From Caldicellulosiruptor bescii DSM 6725 (GTDB taxonomy: Bacteria > Bacillota > Thermoanaerobacteria > Caldicellulosiruptorales > Caldicellulosiruptoraceae), in the NCBI RefSeq assembly GCF_000022325.1, contig NC_012034.1, forward strand, positions 1,010,501 through 1,074,500: a stretch of 64,000 nucleotides of DNA, written 5' to 3'. The position numbers and the translations under genes are program-made. The notes under the pieces were generated by a model. The model was not told where the DNA came from and did no database searches. It was given only the letters and a program-made list of their open reading frames with translations. Every line of letters starts with the position of its first letter. Positions within the stretch are counted from its first letter, which is position 1. Below, in pieces: positions 24,647 through 35,136 of the stretch.

Positions 24647-26974
24647 TTGAGCAGCACAGTATCTACAAGAACAATACCAGTGATTCCTCTGCGTGGGCTT
24701 GTGGTTTTTCCATACATGATGCTTCACTTTGATGTTGGAAGACAAATTTCTCTTAAGGCATTAGAACAAGCTATGGAAAATGACCAGCTTGTTTTGCTTC
24801 TTTCTCAAAAAGACCCAAAACAAGAAGAACCAACACCGGATGATATGTATCAGTTTGGCACAGTTGCAAAGGTAAAGCAGATGTTAAAACTGCCAAGCGA
24901 GACTTCAAGGATACTTGTTGAAGGTCTCTATAGAGCACGAGTTATAAGATATTTGTCAACAAACCCATATTTTTTAGTTGAGGTTGAAGAATATAAAGAA
25001 AATGAAATTAAATTAGAAGATGATCCTGAATTAGAAGCACTCATAAGAAATGTGGTTGGAGCATTTGAAGAGTTTGCAAGACTCACAAACAAAATTCCAC
25101 CTGATGCTATTTTGTCTGTCACTACAATTCAAAGCCCTGACCAGCTTGCAGATGTTATAGCTGCAAATGTTGTTGTCAAGCTTGAAGATAAACAGCTTTT
25201 ACTTGAAAAGGTTGACTTGAAAGAAAGACTTGTAAAACTATATGAAATGATACTAAAGGAAAAAGAAATAATTGAGATTGAAAGAAAAATTGCTATCAAA
25301 GTGAAAAAACAGATTGATAAAACCCAAAAAGAGTATTATCTGAGAGAACAGCTAAAGGCAATCCAGAGCGAACTTGGGGAAAAAGACAGCCTTTTTTCTG
25401 AGGCAGAGGAATATAGAGAGCAGGTCAAAAAACTGGGACTGAGCCAGGAAAGCCTTCAAAAGGTGTTCAAAGAAATAGATAGGCTTGAGAAATTGCCTCC
25501 AAACTCGCCCGAGGTTGGGGTTATAAGAACGTACCTTGACTGGATTGTTGACCTTCCATGGAATGTGAGAAGCGATGAAAAGATTGATATAAATCTGGTC
25601 AAAAAAGTGCTTGATGAAGACCACTATGGGCTTACAAAAGTAAAAGAAAGGATACTTGAGTATATTGCTGTAAGGAAACTAAAAAATGACATGAAAGGGC
25701 CTATTTTGTGTTTAGTAGGACCACCTGGTGTTGGGAAGACATCAATTGCAAAATCAATAGCACGTGCACTTAACAGAAATTATGTAAGAATTTCGCTTGG
25801 TGGTCTTCGGGATGAAGCAGAGATACGAGGACACAGGAAAACCTATGTTGGTGCAATGCCAGGAAGAATTATTTATGCTCTTCGTCAGGCAAAAACAAAA
25901 AACCCTCTTATACTTTTGGATGAGATTGACAAGATGTCGAATGATTTTAGGGGTGACCCTGCATCTGCGCTTTTAGAGGTCTTGGACAGTGAACAGAACT
26001 TTGCATTCCGCGACCATTATATTGAAATTCCTTTTGATTTGTCTGAAGTAATGTTCATAGCAACAGCAAACACACTTGAGACAATTCCAAGACCTTTACT
26101 TGACAGGCTTGAAGTGATTGAGATTACAGGGTATACTGAAGAAGAGAAGCTTGAGATTGCTAGAAGGTACCTTTTGCCCAAGCAATTAGAACAGAATGGG
26201 CTTAAAAAATCTCAACTGAGATGTGAAGAGAGTGCTATAAAGGATATTATAGCATTTTATACACGTGAATCAGGTGTGAGAAATTTAGAAAGAGAAATTG
26301 CGAGATTGTGTAGGCGTGTTGCTAAGGAAATTTTAGAAAAAAACAAAAAGATGGTAAAAATCACATCAAAGAATCTTGAGAAGTACTTAGGTACACCTAA
26401 GTACAGAAGAGATGAGTTAATAGAAGAAAATAGGATTGGTATTGTGACGGGTCTTGCATGGACTCCATTTGGTGGTGAAACTCTTTTTGTCGAAGCACTT
26501 GTTATGCCAGGGTCTGGCAAGTTAGAACTTACAGGTCAGCTTGGCGATGTTATGAAAGAGTCAGCAAAGGCTGCAGTGAGTATTATAAGGTCAAGGGCGA
26601 AAGAACTTGGAATTGACCAAAACTTTTACAAAGAGTGTGATATTCACATTCATGTTCCAGAAGGTGCTATTCCAAAAGATGGACCGTCTGCTGGAGTGAC
26701 AATGGCAACTGCAATGGTTTCGGCACTTTCACAGAGAAGAGTAAGATACGATGTTGCCATGACAGGCGAGATTACTTTAAGCGGTAGGGTACTTCCAATT
26801 GGCGGGGTTAAAGAGAAGGTTTTAGCAGCAAAGAGAATGGGTATTAAAAATGTAATACTACCTATTGGAAATAAAAAGGATGTAGATGAGCTTGAAGACT
26901 ATGTAAAAAAAGATATGAACTTTATATTTGTAAAAACAATTGATGAGGTGTTTGATGTTGCAATAGTAAAGTAA
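24647..26974 (+). CDS. lon: ATP-dependent Lon protease
   Basis: 775 residues, standard LonA length. N-terminal substrate domain ([16 protein letters not shown]), AAA+ Walker [10 protein letters not shown] and Walker B LILLDEID, then the Ser-Lys protease domain with [12 protein letters not shown] (catalytic Ser) and the conserved Lys in [15 protein letters not shown]. Degrades damaged and regulatory proteins in the cytoplasm. The start is a TTG behind GGAGG. engB follows within 20 nt; this lon-engB order is common in Firmicutes. Confidence 0.96.
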   Translation: MSSTVSTRTIPVIPLRGLVVFPYMMLHFDVGRQISLKALEQAMENDQLVLLLSQKDPKQEEPTPDDMYQFGTVAKVKQMLKLPSETSRILVEGLYRARVIRYLSTNPYFLVEVEEYKENEIKLEDDPELEALIRNVVGAFEEFARLTNKIPPDAILSVTTIQSPDQLADVIAANVVVKLEDKQLLLEKVDLKERLVKLYEMILKEKEIIEIERKIAIKVKKQIDKTQKEYYLREQLKAIQSELGEKDSLFSEAEEYREQVKKLGLSQESLQKVFKEIDRLEKLPPNSPEVGVIRTYLDWIVDLPWNVRSDEKIDINLVKKVLDEDHYGLTKVKERILEYIAVRKLKNDMKGPILCLVGPPGVGKTSIAKSIARALNRNYVRISLGGLRDEAEIRGHRKTYVGAMPGRIIYALRQAKTKNPLILLDEIDKMSNDFRGDPASALLEVLDSEQNFAFRDHYIEIPFDLSEVMFIATANTLETIPRPLLDRLEVIEITGYTEEEKLEIARRYLLPKQLEQNGLKKSQLRCEESAIKDIIAFYTRESGVRNLEREIARLCRRVAKEILEKNKKMVKITSKNLEKYLGTPKYRRDELIEENRIGIVTGLAWTPFGGETLFVEALVMPGSGKLELTGQLGDVMKESAKAAVSIIRSRAKELGIDQNFYKECDIHIHVPEGAIPKDGPSAGVTMATAMVSALSQRRVRYDVAMTGEITLSGRVLPIGGVKEKVLAAKRMGIKNVILPIGNKKDVDELEDYVKKDMNFIFVKTIDEVFDVAIVK

Positions 26975-26992
26975 AGGGGGGTGAAAATTAAT

Positions 26993-27607
26993 TTGAAAAT
27001 TAATCTTTCCAATGCAAGGCTTGAAAAGATTGCTGTGAAAAAAGAAGACTATCCGCCGATTAAAATGCCAGAGATGTGCATTTGCGGAAGGTCAAACGTA
27101 GGGAAATCATCATTTATAAATGCTGTGTTCAAAGACAAGCTTGCAAAGGTTGGGTCAACCCCGGGGAAAACCCGAACAATCAATTTTTTCAATATAGACA
27201 ACAAGTTCAGGGTTGTTGACCTGCCGGGCTATGGCTATGCTGAGGTTTCAAAAGAGGAAAAGCGAAGATGGAGAACCATGATTGAGGAGTACCTGCTTGA
27301 AAGGCAGGAGCTAAAACTTTCTGTTTTGCTTTTAGATTCAAGACATCTTCCCACAGAAGATGATAAGATTATGCTTGGCTTTTTTGATAAAAAAGAAATT
27401 CCTATCATGATTGTACTAACAAAGTGTGATAAACTTTCAAATAATGAACTTGCAAAAAATACAGAGCTTATTTCAAAAGAACTGGGGATAGAAAAGGAGT
27501 TATTTTACCACTTTTCAGCTAAATCTGGTATGGGGGTAAAACAGGTGCAATTTGCCATAACCAAATTTATGGAAGAGGCAATAACGCAGAAGAAGGGTAA
27601 AAAATGA
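26993..27607 (+). CDS. engB: Ribosome-biogenesis GTPase EngB/YsxC
   Basis: About 204 residues. G1 GRSNVGKSS, G2 GSTPGKTRT, G3 DLPGYGYA, G4 TKCDK and G5 FSAKSG are all present. It assists assembly of the large ribosomal subunit. I prefer TTG 26993 (AAGGGGGGTG 8 nt upstream) over GTG 26981, which lies inside that site. Its end overlaps the next start by 4 nt (ATGA). Confidence 0.94.
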   Translation: MKINLSNARLEKIAVKKEDYPPIKMPEMCICGRSNVGKSSFINAVFKDKLAKVGSTPGKTRTINFFNIDNKFRVVDLPGYGYAEVSKEEKRRWRTMIEEYLLERQELKLSVLLLDSRHLPTEDDKIMLGFFDKKEIPIMIVLTKCDKLSNNELAKNTELISKELGIEKELFYHFSAKSGMGVKQVQFAITKFMEEAITQKKGKK

Positions 27608-28020
27608 AATATGCGCTCATCAGCAGCTGTCTTATAGGGCTCAATACAAAATATGATGGGACAAACAATTTGAGAGAAGAAGTTGTTGAAAGATTGAAAA
27701 ATGAGTACATTCTTATTCCCATTTGTCCTGAACAGCTTGGAGGACTTCCAACACCACGAAATCCCTGTGAGATAAAAGATGGCAGGGTTATAGATATAAC
27801 AGGCAGGGATTTTACCGATAATTTTTATAAAGGTGCTTATGAAGCTCTAAAACTTGCAAGTTTTTTCGGTGCACAAATTGCATTTTTAAAGTCTAAAAGT
27901 CCTTCTTGTGGCTATGGCAAAATCTATGATGGAAGCTTTTCAGGAAAACTGGTTGAAGGAAGTGGCATTACAGCTGATATTTTTATGCAAAATGGTATCA
28001 AAGTGGTCTGTATTGATTAA
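27604..28020 (+). CDS. DUF523 family protein
   Basis: 138 residues with SSCLIGLNTKYDG, CPEQLGGLPTPRNPCEI and FLKSKSPSCGYGKIYDGSFSGKLVEGSGI, all diagnostic of DUF523. The conserved Cys residues suggest metal or sulfur chemistry; the biochemical role is unknown to me. It is translationally coupled to engB. Confidence 0.88.
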   Translation: MKYALISSCLIGLNTKYDGTNNLREEVVERLKNEYILIPICPEQLGGLPTPRNPCEIKDGRVIDITGRDFTDNFYKGAYEALKLASFFGAQIAFLKSKSPSCGYGKIYDGSFSGKLVEGSGITADIFMQNGIKVVCID

Positions 28021-28044
28021 GATTATAGAGGGTGTAAAAAGGAT

Positions 28045-28920
28045 ATGGATTTTAAAGAGATTATCAAGTATGACGATTTGATTTCGGTTTTAGATAACTT
28101 TTCTTACATTACAGGAATCTCAGCAAACTTTTTGACAGCTGACAACGAATGGGTAGAAAATAAGAAGAAAGGCACATGTGAATTTTGTACTATAATGAAA
28201 AACTATTATAAAAATGGTGAAGCGTGCCGAGAATCTGATATAAACGGTGCACAGACTGCTCAAAAGAAAAAGGGTATACATGTTTATAAGTGTCACATGG
28301 GGCTTATTGAGGCTGTTATTCCTCTGTTTTTCAACACAAGCTATATAGGCTCACTTTTTATTGGTCAGATTCTTTTAGAGCCGCCATCAGAAAAGATGTG
28401 GGAACAAATTGCAAAAAAATTAGACGGTCAGCCAGTGGACATACAAAGAGTAAAAGAGAGCTTTTTCAAGCTTACCTTCATTGACCAGGAAAAACTGAAA
28501 AGTGTACTTGATATGATGCATATAGTGGCAAAATACATTATAGACTCAGAGATGATAAGAATTTCTTCTCTCTCGTCAATTGAAAGGATAATTGAATATA
28601 TTAAAAACCACTATATGGAAGAGATAACACTTGATGATTTGGCTAAAATGGTATATTTATCTCCAACTTACTTGAGCTATCTTTTCAAAAAGCAACTTGG
28701 TGTGACATTCAAGGAATATCTTATTAACATAAGGCTTAAAAAATCGAAAGAGCTCATAGAAACAACAGACCTTCCGATTGGAGAAATCTCAAAGATGGTT
28801 GGAATAGAAGACCAGAACTATTTTAGCAGATTGTTTAAAAGAAAGTATGGAGTGTCTCCAATGAATTACAAGAAGGATAAATATATTTATGATACACCTA
28901 AAAAAAATGCTAATACATAA
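28045..28920 (+). CDS. PocR-domain AraC-family transcriptional regulator
   Basis: 291 residues. The N-terminal ~160 residues form a PocR-type sensory domain (CEFCTIMKNYYKNGEACRESD, YKCHMGLIEAVIPLFFN). The C-terminal ~100 carry two AraC helix-turn-helix units (ITLDDLAKMVYLSPTYLSYLFKKQLG and IGEISKMVGIEDQNYFSRLFKRKYGVSP). PocR domains bind small polar metabolites. A terminator follows, then the galactose operon, which is a possible target. Confidence 0.88.
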   Translation: MDFKEIIKYDDLISVLDNFSYITGISANFLTADNEWVENKKKGTCEFCTIMKNYYKNGEACRESDINGAQTAQKKKGIHVYKCHMGLIEAVIPLFFNTSYIGSLFIGQILLEPPSEKMWEQIAKKLDGQPVDIQRVKESFFKLTFIDQEKLKSVLDMMHIVAKYIIDSEMIRISSLSSIERIIEYIKNHYMEEITLDDLAKMVYLSPTYLSYLFKKQLGVTFKEYLINIRLKKSKELIETTDLPIGEISKMVGIEDQNYFSRLFKRKYGVSPMNYKKDKYIYDTPKKNANT

Positions 28921-28921
28921 A

Positions 28922-28960
28922 AAAGAAGTGCATTCAAATTGCACTTCTTTTTTTTTAGAA
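28922..28960 (+). terminator. Rho-independent terminator
   Basis: AAGAAGTGCA pairs with TGCACTTCTT across a 7-nt loop, then a run of T. It separates the regulator from galT. Confidence 0.85.
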
Positions 28961-29013
28961 TGAAAAATAGGAAGAAAGGAGAAAAAATTTTATTTTGATG
29001 TGGGGGAGAAAAA

Positions 29014-30003
29014 ATGGCAGAACTTAGATGGAATCCTCTTTTACGTGACTGGGTAATGATTGCATCGCACAGACAAGAAAGACCACAAATGCCTAAAGAC
29101 TGGTGCCCGTTTTGTCCTGGTTCTGGCAAGGTTCCAGAAAGTTATGATGTTTTAGAATATGATAACGACTTTCCAGCTTTAATGCAAAATCCACCACAAC
29201 CAGATGATGTTGCTACGTCTTTTTATAAGGTTGCACCCGCATATGGAAAATGTGAGGTGATTTTGTACTCTCCAAATCATATCATAACACTGCCTGAGCT
29301 TGAGGTCTCTCATATAAGAAAGCTTGTGGACTTATGGGTTGAAAGATTTGAAACTCTAAGGAAAGATAAAAACATAAAGTTTATATTCATCTTTGAAAAC
29401 AGAGGTGAGGTAGTGGGTGTCACAATGCCGCATCCACATGGTCAGATATATGGATATTCATGGATACCACTAAAAATCTTACGTGAACTTGAAAGTGCTA
29501 AGATGCACTATGAAGATCATGGTGAGTGTTTAATCTGCAGGATTGACAGAGAAGAGATGGAGTTTAAAAAGAGAATAATCATAGAAAACGACCATTTTGT
29601 AACATACCTACCTTTCTTTACTGAATATCCTTATGGTGTGTTTATATCTCCAAAACGACATGTGGGGACGATTGCTGACCTTTCAGCAGAAGAAAAAAAC
29701 AGCTTTGCAAAGATATTAAAAGAGACAACAGGAACATTGGATAGTCTTTTTGACTATCAGTTCCCGTACATGATGTGTATGCATCAGCTACCTGTCAATG
29801 TCGATGAGGACTATTCAAAATTTTACCATTTTCATGTAGAATTTTACCCACCTATGCGCTCGAAAGATAAACAAAAGTTTAATGCGTCGAGTGAAACAGG
29901 GGCATGGGCACCGTGTAACACCACTTCACCTGAGGAAAAGGCAGAAGAGCTGAGACAGGCTTATAAAAGATTTATGAAAAAGATGCAAGGAGGAATCAAG
30001 TAA
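29014..30003 (+). CDS. galT: Galactose-1-phosphate uridylyltransferase
   Basis: 329 residues. Zn-site Cys in WCPFCPGSGKVPES, catalytic HPHGQ triad with the uridylylated His (TMPHPHGQIYGY), and second-domain FHFHVEFYPP. It exchanges UDP-glucose and galactose-1-phosphate. First gene of a galT-galK-galE Leloir operon; galK begins immediately after its stop. Confidence 0.95.
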   Translation: MAELRWNPLLRDWVMIASHRQERPQMPKDWCPFCPGSGKVPESYDVLEYDNDFPALMQNPPQPDDVATSFYKVAPAYGKCEVILYSPNHIITLPELEVSHIRKLVDLWVERFETLRKDKNIKFIFIFENRGEVVGVTMPHPHGQIYGYSWIPLKILRELESAKMHYEDHGECLICRIDREEMEFKKRIIIENDHFVTYLPFFTEYPYGVFISPKRHVGTIADLSAEEKNSFAKILKETTGTLDSLFDYQFPYMMCMHQLPVNVDEDYSKFYHFHVEFYPPMRSKDKQKFNASSETGAWAPCNTTSPEEKAEELRQAYKRFMKKMQGGIK

Positions 30004-31173
30004 ATGAAGATTGAAGAACTTTTGAAGATGTTCAAAGATGTATATGGCGAAAATAAAGAGCCTATCAGGTGCTTTTTCTCAAGTGGGAGAGTAAACCTAA
30101 TCGGTGAGCATACAGACTACAACGGTGGGTATGTTTTCCCTGCGGCACTCAATGTTGGTACCACCGTTCTTGCTCGAAAAAGAAACGACAAAAAAATTTG
30201 CTTGTATGCAACAGACCTAAAAGAGCTTGTTGAAGCAGACATCGATAAGATTGATGAGTATAAAAATATCAGATGGGGAAATTACCAGCTTGGTGTTGTA
30301 AAAGAGCTAAAAGAGGCAGGATATGAAGTTGGAGGTCTTGACATGCTCTTTCACGACACTGTACCGCACGGAGCAGGGCTTTCATCATCTGCTGCAATTG
30401 AGTGTGCAACTGGAATTGCAGTTTACTCCCTATTCAATAACAAGCCAATTGACAGGCTCAAGCTTAGCTTCATATGCCAAAGAGCTGAGAACAGGTTTGT
30501 TGGGGTAAACTGTGGTATTATGGATCAGTTTGCTTCAAGTCTTGGGAAAAAAGACCATGCCATTTTTCTCAACACACGCACTATGGAGTACAGGTATGTA
30601 CCTTTAAAACTTGGTGATTACAAGATTGTCATTAGCAACACTAACAAGAAAAGAAGTCTTGCAGACTCAAAATACAATGAAAGAAGGTCTCAGTGCGAAA
30701 AAGGGCTTGAACTTTTGAAAAAGGAACTTAACATTTCGTGCCTTGGCGAGCTTGACGTTGAGACGTTTGAAAAGTACAAAGATTTAATTGATGACGAAAT
30801 AATCCTAAAAAGAGTGAGACATGTTGTGTACGAAGACGATAGAGTTTTAAAATCCATTGAAGTTTTGCAAAAAGGTAACCTTGAAGCTTTTGGCAAGCTT
30901 ATGATACAATCTCATATATCGCTAAGAGACGACTATGAGGTAACAGGACTTGAGCTTGATACACTTTTTGAAGAAGCTCTGAAAATAGAGGGTGTAATTG
31001 GTACACGAATGACTGGTGCTGGTTTTGGTGGTTGCACAGTTTCAATTGTTCATAAGGATGCAATAGAAGAGTTTATAAGAAAAGTAGGGGAAAGCTATTA
31101 TGCAAAGACAGGTCTTAAAGCAGATTTTTACACATTTGAGATTGACGATGGTGCAAGGGAGATAGAAATTTAA
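30004..31173 (+). CDS. galK: Galactokinase
   Basis: 389 residues, GHMP kinase fold. GRVNLIGEHTDYNGGYV is the galactose-binding signature, VPHGAGLSSSAAIE the ATP loop and GTRMTGAGFGGCTVS motif 3. It phosphorylates galactose at C1. The start follows galT with no gap. Confidence 0.96.
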   Translation: MKIEELLKMFKDVYGENKEPIRCFFSSGRVNLIGEHTDYNGGYVFPAALNVGTTVLARKRNDKKICLYATDLKELVEADIDKIDEYKNIRWGNYQLGVVKELKEAGYEVGGLDMLFHDTVPHGAGLSSSAAIECATGIAVYSLFNNKPIDRLKLSFICQRAENRFVGVNCGIMDQFASSLGKKDHAIFLNTRTMEYRYVPLKLGDYKIVISNTNKKRSLADSKYNERRSQCEKGLELLKKELNISCLGELDVETFEKYKDLIDDEIILKRVRHVVYEDDRVLKSIEVLQKGNLEAFGKLMIQSHISLRDDYEVTGLELDTLFEEALKIEGVIGTRMTGAGFGGCTVSIVHKDAIEEFIRKVGESYYAKTGLKADFYTFEIDDGAREIEI

Positions 31174-31205
31174 AAATTCTTTTAATAAGAAAGGATTGAT
31201 AAGAG

Positions 31206-32189
31206 ATGATTTTGGTTACTGGTGGAGCAGGGTATATTGGAAGCCATATGGTTTGGCTTTTGCTTGAAAAGGAATATGATGTTGTCGTTATTGACAATCT
31301 TGAAAAAGGTCATAAGAAAGCCGTTTTAGGCGGAAAATTTTATAATGGTGACCTCAAAGACAAAGAATTTTTGGAAAAAGTATTTTCTGAAAATGACATC
31401 TCGGCAGTTATCCATTTTGCTGCGTCTTCTTTGGTGGGGGAGAGCGTTGAGAATCCTATAAAGTATTACTACAACAACGTTTATGGTACTCTTAACCTTG
31501 TTGACACAATGATAAAACACAATGTAAAAAAACTTGTGTTTTCTTCAACAGCTGCCGTCTATGGAGAACCAGAAAACATCCCTATACTTGAAGAGGACAA
31601 AACCCAGCCTACAAATCCTTATGGTGAGACAAAACTTGCAATTGAAAAGATGCTAAAATGGATGGATATTGCCTATGGACTAAAATTTGTCTCACTGAGG
31701 TATTTCAACGTTGCAGGTAGCCACCCCGACGGGATTATTGGAGAAGACCATAATCCTGAGACACACCTTATTCCAATAGTGCTTCAAACAGCACTTGGTA
31801 TTCGTGAAAAGGTTATTGTATATGGCAATGATTACAATACAAAAGATGGCACTTGTATAAGAGACTACATCCATGTTATTGACCTTTGCGATGCACACCT
31901 AAAAGCTATGGAGTATTTAGAAAAGAGCAACAAAAGTGAAATATTTAATCTGGGAAATGGGATGGGATTTTCTGTAATGGAAGTAATCGAAAAGGCAAGT
32001 GAGGTTGTTGGCAAGAGAATCCCATATGAAATTGGACCAAGACGAGCAGGCGACCCTTCAATCTTGGTTGCATCATCACAGAAAGCTCAAAAGCTTCTTG
32101 GGTGGCAGCAGAAATATAATAGTTTGGAGACAATAATATCTACAGCGTGGAAATGGCATTCAACACATCCCCATGGATATGAAGAATAA
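31206..32189 (+). CDS. galE: UDP-glucose 4-epimerase
   Basis: 327 residues, extended SDR. NAD-binding GGAGYIGSH, catalytic Ser region FSSTAAVYGEP and Tyr-x-x-x-Lys in NPYGETK, substrate segment LRYFNVAGSHPDG. It interconverts UDP-galactose and UDP-glucose and closes the Leloir operon. Confidence 0.96.
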   Translation: MILVTGGAGYIGSHMVWLLLEKEYDVVVIDNLEKGHKKAVLGGKFYNGDLKDKEFLEKVFSENDISAVIHFAASSLVGESVENPIKYYYNNVYGTLNLVDTMIKHNVKKLVFSSTAAVYGEPENIPILEEDKTQPTNPYGETKLAIEKMLKWMDIAYGLKFVSLRYFNVAGSHPDGIIGEDHNPETHLIPIVLQTALGIREKVIVYGNDYNTKDGTCIRDYIHVIDLCDAHLKAMEYLEKSNKSEIFNLGNGMGFSVMEVIEKASEVVGKRIPYEIGPRRAGDPSILVASSQKAQKLLGWQQKYNSLETIISTAWKWHSTHPHGYEE

Positions 32190-32198
32190 ACAAAGAAT

Positions 32199-32245
32199 AA
32201 GGGTTGGAAGAAGTTGTACATTTTTCCTTCCAACCCTTTTTGTAT
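32199..32245. terminator. Bidirectional terminator between galE and gltX
   Basis: AAGGGTTGGAAG (32199-32210) pairs perfectly with CTTCCAACCCTT (32227-32238) followed by T. Confidence 0.85.
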
Positions 32246-33688
32246 TTACGCAAATATTTTAAGTGTTTTTTCTATTCTATTTATTACTTCATCTTTACCG
32301 AGAACTTCCATCATCTCGAAAAGACCAGGTGTTACAGTTCTTCCGCTTATGCACATCCTTATTGTATGAATAAGATTTGCAGCTTTTGTATTAAATTCTT
32401 CAGCTTTTGACCTCACAAGTTTTTCAATTTCTTCTGATGAAAAAGGTTGTACATTTTTTAAATCATTAAGAAGAAGTTGAAGGCATTTTAGGTTATCAGC
32501 CGTAAAATATTTTTCCACACCCTTTTGTTCATATTCATAATTTGAGTCAAAAAAGTAAGTGCTTGCACTAACTACTTCAACAAGTGTTTTGACCTTTTCG
32601 CGCACAAGCTTTAAAACAGATTTTACATATTCTTTATCAAAGCTTGATATATCAATACCATTTTTGGAATAAAAATATTTCATTCTCTCATATAAATCAT
32701 CAATGTCTATTTCTTTGAGGTAGTACCCGTTTATCCAAGTAAGCTTGTTTATATCATAAATAGCTGCATTTTTTGAAACCTTTTCAAGCTCAAATTTCTG
32801 TATTGCTTCGTCAAGACTTATGATAGTTCTGTCTTCGCCAGGTGACCAGCCAAGGAGCAAAAGGTAGTTGACAATTGCTTCTTTTAAGTATCCATTTTCG
32901 AAAAACTCTTCAACTGAAGTTGCACCATGTCTTTTGCTGAGCTTGCTTCTGTCAGGTGCCAGAATCATGGGAACATGTGCAAACTGCGGCGGCTGAATAT
33001 TTAAGGCTTCATATATTATTAGCTGTTTTGGGGTGTTCGAAAGATGCTCTTCAGCCCTTATAACATGCGATATTTTCATAAGATAATCATCAATTACACA
33101 AACAAAGTTGTATGTTGGATTTCCATCAGACTTTAAGATTATAAAGTCATCTAACTGGTCATTTGAAAATTCAACATCTCCGCGTATGATATCATGCACA
33201 ACTGTTGTTCCTTCCACAGGTGCTTTTATTCTAACAACTGCCTTTTCACCGTTTTCGATTCTTTTTTTTGCTTCTTCTAAACTGATATTCCTGCACTTTT
33301 TGCTGTACTTGTACGGTATCTTTTGCTGCCTTGCAATTTCTCTTTCTCTTTCTATCTCTTCCTGTGTACAAAAACAGTAATAAGCCTTTCCTTCTTCTAA
33401 AAGCTTTTTAATGTATTCAAGGTAGATTTCCTTTCTCTGAGATTGAAAGTACGGTCCAAATTCACCGCCAACATCAGGTCCTTCATCCCATTCAATTCCA
33501 AGCCATCTCAAGCTTCTCATAATACCTTTTGCCCACTCTTCTCTTGACCTTTCTAAATCGGTATCTTCTATACGCAAAATAAATTTTCCATTGTGTTTTT
33601 TGGCATATAGATAGTTAAAAAGTGCTGTCCTTGCACCACCTATGTGAAGCTGACCTGTTGGACTTGGTGCAAATCTAACTCTTACCAT
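32246..33688 (-). CDS. gltX: Glutamyl-tRNA synthetase
   Basis: 480 residues, class I synthetase. HIGH-type motif [13 protein letters not shown] near the N-terminus and KMSKS-type motif DRSKLSKRHGAT are intact, as is the C-terminal anticodon-binding region. It charges tRNA-Glu (and perhaps tRNA-Gln, the usual case in Firmicutes). Two truncated copies of its first ~80-100 codons lie at 36190 and 45090 in the same direction, so only this copy can be active. Confidence 0.97.
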   Translation of the reverse strand: MVRVRFAPSPTGQLHIGGARTALFNYLYAKKHNGKFILRIEDTDLERSREEWAKGIMRSLRWLGIEWDEGPDVGGEFGPYFQSQRKEIYLEYIKKLLEEGKAYYCFCTQEEIEREREIARQQKIPYKYSKKCRNISLEEAKKRIENGEKAVVRIKAPVEGTTVVHDIIRGDVEFSNDQLDDFIILKSDGNPTYNFVCVIDDYLMKISHVIRAEEHLSNTPKQLIIYEALNIQPPQFAHVPMILAPDRSKLSKRHGATSVEEFFENGYLKEAIVNYLLLLGWSPGEDRTIISLDEAIQKFELEKVSKNAAIYDINKLTWINGYYLKEIDIDDLYERMKYFYSKNGIDISSFDKEYVKSVLKLVREKVKTLVEVVSASTYFFDSNYEYEQKGVEKYFTADNLKCLQLLLNDLKNVQPFSSEEIEKLVRSKAEEFNTKAANLIHTIRMCISGRTVTPGLFEMMEVLGKDEVINRIEKTLKIFA

Positions 33689-34271
33689 CTTTTTACTCCT
33701 TTCATTTAAAGCTTTATTTTGGTTCAGTGTTAGTTTTGTGACAGATTGTATTATAACATAAAAAAGTTAATGAAAGAGTATCTTATCTTTTTATCTACCT
33801 TATAATTCATGATAGAGCAAAAATATATTACATTTGCAAAAAACTGTTTAGAATTTGTAAATAAAAAATTAATTTTAATTTATGAAAATTTCCAATTATA
33901 ACATAAAAAATTTATCTAATTTGCCCATTGCATTATGTTTTTTTTTTTGATATAACTATTTACAGTTACTTTATCCATTGAAAGGAGTTGATGATTGTTT
34001 GTATATATAACACCTTTTAAATACTTCAAAACTATTTCCCGTCAAAAAGGGCTCAAAGTTGATTAATTAACATTAAAAATTTATTATTCTGACAAGGTTT
34101 ATTTTGACAATTCTGATATTAATAACTATTAGCAATAACTGTTACCTTGTTCTTCTTAAATTGCTTTAATGGAATATAGTCAAAGGAAAACTTTTAGAAA
34201 GTTCTTATAATAACACTCATATTGAGTTTTTACTGTAAAAAATTTAACAAAAGCAAGGGGGCTAAGTAGAA
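33689..34271. promoter_or_regulatory. Divergent intergenic region of gltX and caspase-like gene, with palindrome
   Basis: 583 AT-rich bases without a gene. At 34212-34230 is AACACTCA-TAT-TGAGTTTT, an imperfect palindrome related to the operators at 5403 and 45771, 41 bp before the downstream start. The leader otherwise shows only a short T9-10 tract near 33943 and no convincing long structure. Confidence 0.4.
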
Positions 34272-35117
34272 TTGATTAAAAATAAATTTTATATTTCTCT
34301 TGCTTTAATTATAATACTGATATTTAACTTTTGTGTAGCTTTTTCGGCAAATTTAAAAGGTATTTACCTTGGCGTTAGCACTTACAGTAGTCCAAATGGC
34401 TCATGCACATATGGCGATAGAGCAGGTGCTCATTATGTTTATAATTTAGCCGATAGTTTATGGAGAAATGCATGGGTAACTGCTTATCTTATAAAACTCA
34501 ACAGTGAAGCGAATGAGTCCTATTTGAAGAATACTTCGCTTACATCACAGGCTGATTTGTTAGTTTATTCTGGACATGGACTATGTTTTTCTAAAGAGAA
34601 TGCTGCTCATTTTTTTGCAAGAAGTACAGGTGAAACTTGGCATAACAGTTCAATGGAATATAATGATGAGGTAAATGCAAGGACAAACGAAGTTCGATTT
34701 GGGCACAGTAATCTAAAATGGGTTATAATGTATACATGTAACTGGCTAAATAGCAACGGGGATCAAGAAAAATTAGAGAATATTTATAAAACATTTGAGG
34801 GCGCAACACTTGTTATGGGTTTTGCATCTACCATGTATTTAGACAGTCGTGAAGCAGTTGATTTTGTAAAGTTTTTAACGGGATACAAAGATAGCTTTGT
34901 AAAAGCATTTGTGAAAGCTGCAAGAATTTATCAGCCACAAAGGCAAGATGGTCAAAGCAGTATTGTTCGTATAATGGGATATAAATTAGCAGCAAATGAT
35001 ACTCTTTATAGTTTTTATGGTTGTCGACCTGAAAAAGAATGGTATAAAAATTACAAGCAAGGGTATGGTATATTAGCAGAGGAAAAAATAGCTCCAACTG
35101 GAGTTGTTATCAGGTAA
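34272..35117 (+). CDS. Secreted caspase/gingipain-like (clan CD) protein
   Basis: 281 residues with a signal peptide (~8-26, ending FCVAFSA). The core has a hydrophobic strand ending in a His, LLVYSGHG (His102), and ~54 residues later a second strand ending in a Cys, WVIMYTCNW (Cys156). Strand-His-Gly followed by strand-Cys is the clan CD protease arrangement. Overall it resembles DUF6345-type secreted proteins. TTG start behind AAGGGGG. The PepSY-like gene follows within 20 nt. A C-terminal remnant of a paralogue lies at 43917-44068. Confidence 0.6.
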   Translation: MIKNKFYISLALIIILIFNFCVAFSANLKGIYLGVSTYSSPNGSCTYGDRAGAHYVYNLADSLWRNAWVTAYLIKLNSEANESYLKNTSLTSQADLLVYSGHGLCFSKENAAHFFARSTGETWHNSSMEYNDEVNARTNEVRFGHSNLKWVIMYTCNWLNSNGDQEKLENIYKTFEGATLVMGFASTMYLDSREAVDFVKFLTGYKDSFVKAFVKAARIYQPQRQDGQSSIVRIMGYKLAANDTLYSFYGCRPEKEWYKNYKQGYGILAEEKIAPTGVVIR

Positions 35118-35136
35118 ATGAAAGGGGTTAAGCTAA

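Noticed and set aside
28921-29013. Possible riboswitch ahead of galT
   Set aside because: The space holds only the upstream terminator and a ribosome-binding site.
33980-34022. Nine-codon leader peptide before the caspase-like gene
   Set aside because: It has a ribosome-binding site-like AAAGGAG but lies ~250 bp from the gene, with no attenuator after it.
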